Source of the DNA: CAITJF01 sp032654645 | GTDB lineage: Bacteria > Pseudomonadota > Gammaproteobacteria > Burkholderiales > Gallionellaceae | Reading direction: 5' to 3' | DNA length: 64,000 bases | NCBI GenBank assembly: GCA_032654645.1 | Contig: JAULAW010000010.1 | Coordinates: 62,001 to 126,000, forward strand | Part shown: one piece after another, positions 59,977 through 64,000 of the stretch | Layout: every line of letters starts with the position of its first letter | Numbering within the stretch: position 1 is the first letter of the stretch | Notes under the pieces: generated by a model | Seen by the model: the letters and a program-made list of their open reading frames with translations, nothing else | Told to the model about the DNA's origin: nothing | Databases searched by the model: none | Translations under genes and position numbers: made by a program

Positions 59977-60387
59977 ATGGCATTCGGCGATTCATCCGGG
60001 CAGGACATGATGAGCGAGATCAACGTCACGCCGCTGGTGGACGTGATGCTGGTGCTGCTGGTGGTGTTCATCATCACCGCCCCCTTGCTGGCGCCCCAGT
60101 CGCTCAAGATCAACCTGCCGAAGACGACCGCAGTGCCGTCCGACAAAAAGCCGCAACCCGTACGCCTGGTGATTGATGCGCAAGGTAACATTGCGGTCAA
60201 TGAATCGCATTTGAGCGATGAAGGTCTGGCTGAAATGCTGCGCAGCCGTGCGGCAGCAGAAGCGTCATTCCAGCTTCAGATCGAGGCCGACAAGGCCGTG
60301 CCTTACGGGCGTGTTGCGGAATTGATGGCGATCGCGCAGCGGGCCGGGGTGGCCAAACTATCGTTTGTGACACTCGTTGTGCATTAG
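59977..60387 (+). CDS. exbD: ExbD proton-channel subunit
   Basis: A 136-aa protein with one membrane helix that carries the essential Asp (EINVTPLVDVMLVLLVVFII) and a periplasmic domain (LKINLPKTTAVPSDKKP, QIEADKAVPYGRVAELMAIA). It completes the tonB-exbB-exbD operon. All family residues appear present. Confidence 0.95.
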   Translation: MAFGDSSGQDMMSEINVTPLVDVMLVLLVVFIITAPLLAPQSLKINLPKTTAVPSDKKPQPVRLVIDAQGNIAVNESHLSDEGLAEMLRSRAAAEASFQLQIEADKAVPYGRVAELMAIAQRAGVAKLSFVTLVVH

Positions 60388-60406
60388 CTGAAATAAACAA
60401 AGTGGG

Positions 60407-60682
60407 TCACGGTTGCGCCTGGCAGTCCAACTTCAGCAGATGGGACAAGTCATGCGAAGTTTGCGCTGCCGCTTGTGGGTCTTCGATCTTGATTTGCGCC
60501 CAGACCTCCATCTTCCCAGTACCCCATGACACCAGAGTTGCGAGTGAAAATACCAGCATGCCGCGAATCATGCCTTTGCTGATTCCCTGCTCATCCAGAT
60601 AACGGTTGATATACCAGGCGGCAATAAAGAACGCGATGGTGGAGAGAATCAGATTCAGCATGCCGGGAAGTTCGAATGTCAT
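60407..60682 (-). CDS. Small two-helix membrane protein, function unknown
   Basis: A 91-aa protein starting MTFELPGMLNLILSTIAFFI, with two membrane segments (LNLILSTIAFFIAAWYI and MIRGMLVFSLATLVSWGTG). A polar C-terminus (KIEDPQAAAQTSHDLSHLL) follows. AGGAAAAATCC precedes ATG 60682. It is convergent with exbD, 19 bases away. I do not recognise the family. Confidence 0.6.
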   Translation of the reverse strand: MTFELPGMLNLILSTIAFFIAAWYINRYLDEQGISKGMIRGMLVFSLATLVSWGTGKMEVWAQIKIEDPQAAAQTSHDLSHLLKLDCQAQP

Positions 60683-60807
60683 GGATTTTTCCTGCACAGT
60701 TTGCAAAGTTCCAACAAGCGAAGCGTGTTGTAGCGGATGATTGCACATTCGGCGCAGTGCCAAAGGTAGGCAATTTACTACTGGGGACCGCGATAAATTC
60801 AGATTTC

Positions 60808-60866
60808 GTCATTCCGGCTCTTCGACAGGCTCAGGATAAACTGACCTGCGGTCAGGCCGGAGCCCA
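60808..60866. repeat. Dispersed CTTCGACAGGCTCAGG-type repeat
   Basis: It begins GTCATTCCGGCTCTTCGACA and contains the palindrome CTGACC-TGC-GGTCAG, with CCGGCTC/GGAGCC pairs. The CTTCGACAGGCTCAGGA core is a repeat seen widely in proteobacterial genomes. It lies in the gap 60683-61018 beside the serB remnant. Confidence 0.6.
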
Positions 60867-60880
60867 GTTATCTCAAACAG

Positions 60881-60931
60881 TTGGATGCCGGATCAAGTCC
60901 TGAACCACAAAGTTGAACGCATAGCTGGCCT
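60881..60931 (-). pseudogene. Decayed serB 3'-end fragment
   Basis: On the minus strand this reads AQASYAFNFVVQDLIRHPTV and TGA. The intact SerB end is SQASYAFNFVGLDGLVNLFA. The DNA around ASYAFNFV matches at 25 of 29 positions. Orientation is the same as intact serB, and the pilin-like gene lies between them. Confidence 0.65.
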
Positions 60932-61018
60932 GTGCCCTCGGGTTTAAATCCAAGTTTGTTGTAAGAACGCTCCTGCAAGCGCAGCCAGGATGAAGCACAA
61001 CGCACTGGGGAGAATAGG

Positions 61019-61489
61019 CTATGTTTGCTTACCTCCGCATTGCGTGGGCCGGTATATCGCTTCCACCGAGCCGGTATCGCAGCTCCAGTTGAGCTTTCCA
61101 TTGGAAATACGCGGGACGAAAATGAGCGTCTTGCCGGATACGGGTTCCTGGTTTGCTGAGAATGTCAGTGTGATGACGCCGTTCGCGACATTGACTATAT
61201 ACGGCAGGTCACCATGCTCATCAAGGTCTGTCAAATAAGGTTTTGAATGTTTGTCCGGAAGGCGCAACGCGTTGCTATCAGATGGAAGAGTGGTGTGCTC
61301 TTCGTAATAGCCAGTGATTGCGTCTTGTATTTTGCCAGTCTTGGCGACCGCTAGCGTTACTTTAACGCGCCCTTCACGTTCACCTGTTCCGGAAAAAACT
61401 ACCCAGAGCAAACTTGCGACGAGCAACTGCGCAACGATGAAAGCTATTACTGCTGTCTTCTTGCGATTTATATTTGGCTGGTTTGCCAT
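61019..61489 (-). CDS. Pilin-like protein lacking a type IV prepilin leader
   Basis: A 156-aa protein with one N-terminal membrane helix (TAVIAFIVAQLLVASLLWVV) and a C-terminal half like the type IV pilin globular domain: IVNVANGVITLTFSANQEPV, SGKTLIFVPRISNGKLNWSC and a final Cys (RPTQC) that would close the disulfide loop. The G-F-T-L-x-E prepilin cleavage site is absent, so it cannot be processed by PilD in the normal way. It may be a membrane-bound pilin mimic. It lies between serB and the decayed serB end. Confidence 0.7.
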   Translation of the reverse strand: MANQPNINRKKTAVIAFIVAQLLVASLLWVVFSGTGEREGRVKVTLAVAKTGKIQDAITGYYEEHTTLPSDSNALRLPDKHSKPYLTDLDEHGDLPYIVNVANGVITLTFSANQEPVSGKTLIFVPRISNGKLNWSCDTGSVEAIYRPTQCGGKQT

Positions 61490-61560
61490 TGGAAATCTCC
61501 TATTTAAGCTTTACATAAAACATGAGAGAACATTTGCCGTAAGGTCGGTTGCCTCCATCA

Positions 61561-62397
61561 TTAGGCGGCAAACAAATTCACCAGCCCATCCAACCCCACG
61601 AAGTTGAATGCATAGCTGGCTTGCGAGCGCACCACGGGCTTGGCATGGTAGGCGATGCTGACCCCGGCCTGAGCCATCATCTTGAGGTCGTTCGCGCCGT
61701 CACCCATGGCGATAACCTGTTCCGGTTTCAGCCCCAATTCGTTGCGCGTATGCACCAGACGTTCCGCCTTGCCTTGCGCATCGAGGATGTGCCCCAACAC
61801 ATTTCCAGAAAGTTTGCCGTTGACAATTTCCAGTGTGTTGGCGTGCGTGTAGTCTAGGCCGAGCCTATTCTTTAAGCGTTCGGTGAAGAACACGAAGCCA
61901 CCGGAAACCAGCAGCGTTTTGATGCCATGATTTTTCAGCGCGGACAGCATGGTTTCCGCACCGGGGTTGAGCTTGAGGCGTTCGTCATACACGCGAATTA
62001 GCGCGCTTTCATCCAGGCCTTCCAGCAACGCGACGCGGCGGCGCAGGCTTTCGGAAAAATCTATTTCGCCGCGCATGGCAGCTTCGGTAATCGCCGCCAC
62101 CTGCGGCTTGAGTCCCTGCATGTCGGCGATTTCGTCTATGCACTCGATGTTGATCAGTGTGGAATCCATGTCCATGACCAGCAGGCCGAAATCGGCAAGC
62201 TGCTGGTTTGGCCTGACGAAGCCATAATCAAGCTGGTGATCGTGGCAATAGGCCGCGATGGCGTCGTGCGGTTTCGCCTCATGCAGGCGGTATGCATGTG
62301 CGGCGGTTTGTTCGATGCGGGTGGCAGTGGACAGCCCGGCGAGGCAGTCCAGATGAACGGCGGGGATGTCGTTGTTGGCTTGGATGATGAGGTTCAT
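61561..62397 (-). CDS. serB: Phosphoserine phosphatase
   Basis: The last step of serine synthesis. A 278-aa HAD enzyme: DMDSTLINIECIDEIAD holds the nucleophile Asp, LLVSGGFVFFTERLKNRLGL the motif II Ser, and VIAMGDGANDLKMM motif III/IV. A divergent N-terminal domain precedes the phosphatase. ATG 62397 is chosen as the family start; ATG 62412 is too close to its GGGA. The gene is intact; a decayed second end lies at 60881. Confidence 0.94.
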   Translation of the reverse strand: MNLIIQANNDIPAVHLDCLAGLSTATRIEQTAAHAYRLHEAKPHDAIAAYCHDHQLDYGFVRPNQQLADFGLLVMDMDSTLINIECIDEIADMQGLKPQVAAITEAAMRGEIDFSESLRRRVALLEGLDESALIRVYDERLKLNPGAETMLSALKNHGIKTLLVSGGFVFFTERLKNRLGLDYTHANTLEIVNGKLSGNVLGHILDAQGKAERLVHTRNELGLKPEQVIAMGDGANDLKMMAQAGVSIAYHAKPVVRSQASYAFNFVGLDGLVNLFAA

Positions 62398-62434
62398 GAA
62401 GTTGATTATCATTCCCGATGAGGGAATCTGTTTA

Positions 62435-62491
62435 TTAAAAAAGGTTCATCTGACTTTTGCAGGGGTTAAAGGTACGATCCGGCTGTTTCAT
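62435..62491 (-). CDS. Possible 18-aa leader peptide upstream of serB
   Basis: A short frame, MKQPDRTFNPCKSQMNLF, with a strong ribosome-binding site (GCGAGGAG, 7 bases before the ATG). It ends 38 bases before the serB start and has the same direction. It contains one Ser codon and no codon run, so classic attenuation is not evident. The rest of the 62398-62692 gap shows no gene. Confidence 0.4.
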   Translation of the reverse strand: MKQPDRTFNPCKSQMNLF

Positions 62492-62692
62492 GGTGATACT
62501 CCTCGCTTGAGTGGGACGACGCGGGTATTTTAGCGGATATTCCGATCGGCGGTGCTGCTGGGGAAGCAGTTGAAGGTTGGGAGCCTTGGTAACGCGGGTT
62601 GCTCCACTAGACTGGCATTGTGCCCGGCACTATCATCGCACTTTCCATGAAGTGTAGAGATACAACAAGTTTTTGTTTTCAGGAGCGACACT

Positions 62693-63079
62693 ATGCAGCA
62701 TTTGACACCAAAACAAGCTTATGAATTCTTGCAGGCCAACCCAGAGTCGATATTGGTTGACGTGCGTAGCGAGATGGAACACATGTTTGTCGGTCATCCA
62801 AAAGGCGCTATCCTGATCCCCTGGGTTGATGGGCCGGAGTGGGAAATCAACCCCCACTTTGTTGCCCATGTAAAAAAGGCAGCCAGCCTGAATCGTCCCA
62901 TTGTCCTGATTTGTCGCTCTGGCCGCCGCTCGGTGGATGCCGGACAGGAGCTGGAAAAAGCGGGGCTCCAGGATGTGTATAACGTGCTGAATGGTTTTGA
63001 AGGTGATCTGGACGAGCAGCATCACCGTAATTCCCACAACGGATGGCGTTTTCAGGGGCTGCCTTGGACGCAAACGTGA
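62693..63079 (+). CDS. Rhodanese-like domain protein
   Basis: A 128-aa single rhodanese domain. LVDVRSEMEHMFVGHPKGAI and the active-site loop LICRSGRRSVDAGQELEKAG (Cys as sulfur carrier) are clear. DVYNVLNGFEGDLDE follows. No signal peptide is present, so it acts in the cytoplasm on sulfur transfer or sulfide detoxification. CAGGAGCGACACT is the ribosome-binding site. Confidence 0.9.
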   Translation: MQHLTPKQAYEFLQANPESILVDVRSEMEHMFVGHPKGAILIPWVDGPEWEINPHFVAHVKKAASLNRPIVLICRSGRRSVDAGQELEKAGLQDVYNVLNGFEGDLDEQHHRNSHNGWRFQGLPWTQT

Positions 63080-63324
63080 GGAATGTTGCGGCATCAATAA
63101 ATCAATCTAACTGGCATGGCGGCAGCGCCACCACAGAAAATAAACGCCGCCGTGTCCGTTCCCTGATGAAACTTCTGATAAAACTACCAGCCATTCCGCT
63201 TGGTTATCCAAAGACGGTAACCAAGTGGCGATTATCTCTCCTGGTGGGGGAGAGACCGCAGCCGCCAATTCTTTCGCCCGAATTGAACCCATGAACCAAA
63301 AGCGTAGCGAGAACGAGCGCTGCT

Positions 63325-63386
63325 GTAGGAGCCAAATTTATTTGGCGATATGATATTGATGATCGCGCAATAAATTGCGCTCCTAC
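63325..63386. repeat. GTAGGAGC-type palindromic repeat, second copy
   Basis: GTAGGAGCCAAATTTATTTG at the left, AATAAATTGCGCTCCTAC at the right, as at 54001-54064. It lies in the 375-bp gap between the rhodanese and the cytochrome gene. The rest of that gap has no convincing gene. Confidence 0.9.
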
Positions 63387-63454
63387 ATACGACCGTATTC
63401 ACAGAGCACCAAGATTCATGGGTAGGAAAGAGAAGCCGCTTCGCAACGTTTACG

Positions 63455-63919
63455 TTAATTTCCCGCCTTGATCTGCCACGCTGAGTGGCAAGCAACACAC
63501 TTGGTTAATGTATTGGAGGCCATCTTCAAGATTTCTGGCGCCGGTGCACCACCTTCTGCTGCTTTGGCGATTTCATCCATGTCGTGGTGAACGCTCATGC
63601 CCAGTGTTTTGAATTCCAGAGGCAGTTTTGCCATCAGTGCCGGATTGACATCCGCAGCGGCAGCCATGCCCGCGGCGCGGGAGGCCTGGATGATACGCTT
63701 CACATCCCCTTGGTTCGCCCCTTCCAGAATTCCTTGCGTTGAAGACAACAGGCCGCGCATTTCGGTCAAGACCAGATCGCGCTCAGCTGGTTGCAATACC
63801 ACAGCTGTTCTGCCATCGGTTCCTGCGGAAGTGCTCCCGTGAATGAAGAACCATGCAAATACGGCAATGGTAGCAACCCAGAGTAGCAGGGCAATTGAGG
63901 CGATTTTGTTGGATTTCAT
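63455..63919 (-). CDS. Exported monoheme c-type cytochrome
   Basis: A 154-aa protein: an N-terminal membrane anchor or signal (SIALLLWVATIAVFAWFFIH), a helical middle (LTEMRGLLSSTQGILEGANQ) and a C-terminal heme site CVACHSAW. One CxxCH near the end of a four-helix bundle resembles cytochrome c' or c-556, a gas-binding or electron-transfer fold in the periplasm. A precise family was not fixed. The remaining 81 bases of the window beyond the start hold no gene. Confidence 0.82.
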   Translation of the reverse strand: MKSNKIASIALLLWVATIAVFAWFFIHGSTSAGTDGRTAVVLQPAERDLVLTEMRGLLSSTQGILEGANQGDVKRIIQASRAAGMAAAADVNPALMAKLPLEFKTLGMSVHHDMDEIAKAAEGGAPAPEILKMASNTLTKCVACHSAWQIKAGN

Positions 63920-64000
63920 TTTGAGTTTCTTGTTTGGTTACAGGGGCAGGCAGGATAGAAAAGAGTCACACTGCTGTCTGTGCTAAAAGTCACATAAGCA

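Noticed and set aside
63043..63294. 83-aa frame after the rhodanese gene
   Set aside because: No ribosome-binding site or motif; begins inside the rhodanese gene and covers a repeat-rich gap.

Overview
The window looks like the chromosome of a betaproteobacterium, most likely of the Nitrosomonadales/Gallionellaceae type. The housekeeping genes (glnD-map, rimO, hup, clpB, nadC, trxC, ugd, miaA-mutL, serB) have betaproteobacterial character. They sit beside c-type cytochromes, copper and metal uptake genes and a very high load of small palindromic repeats. Family calls are from reading the translations; no database search was run, and the taxonomic call is an inference.

Layout. 0-16 kb: a truncated papain-like hydrolase end, a tRNA-like remnant, map-glnD, a DsbA-family oxidoreductase, a four-gene peptide-type ABC transporter (two permeases, two ATPases), yqjD-yqjE-yqjK-like genes, a RelE/ParE-type toxin pair, a DinG/YoaA helicase, rimO with a ZIP transporter, and HU. 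16.6-24.3 kb: an accessory island with a decayed brnT plus brnA, an orphan HicB, a PstI/BsuBI-type restriction-modification pair, an RlmN paralogue, a DEDD exonuclease, a HipA-like kinase and a fragment of BREX pglX. A decayed second clpB 3' end closes the island opposite the intact clpB. 24-42 kb: clpB (heat-shock promoter), Phd/PIN pair, nadC, yafJ-like, trxC, ugd, a triheme cytochrome c7, an RND efflux operon with its TetR repressor, DUF302, a macrodomain protein, miaA and mutL. 42-60.4 kb: a long envelope block, almost all on the plus strand. It holds a TonB receptor operon (with DUF4198-like, polyferredoxin and DsbD-like membrane genes), an OprC/NosA-type copper receptor, a Tat-exported Csp1-like copper storage protein, an FG-GAP lipoprotein, a diheme protein, TlpA-like, DUF4266, DUF3570, ApbE, DsbD and TonB-ExbB-ExbD. 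60.4-64 kb: a small membrane protein, a pilin-like protein, serB, a rhodanese and a monoheme cytochrome.

Three patterns stand out. (1) Short palindromic repeats of several families are inserted in frame inside conserved genes (ABC permease, dinG, nadC, ugd, miaA twice, mutL twice, an RND adaptor signal peptide). They also supply stop codons or junctions elsewhere, which resembles the palindromic elements of Rickettsia. (2) Three minus-strand genes (clpB, the RND permease, serB) each have a decayed second copy of their own 3' end a little downstream, with foreign cargo between the two copies. (3) Four transcription units in the copper/TonB block share a promoter-like motif with exactly 19 bases between its two conserved blocks; two of them also share leader and signal-peptide sequence. 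Together these suggest an uncharacterised metal-responsive envelope regulon.
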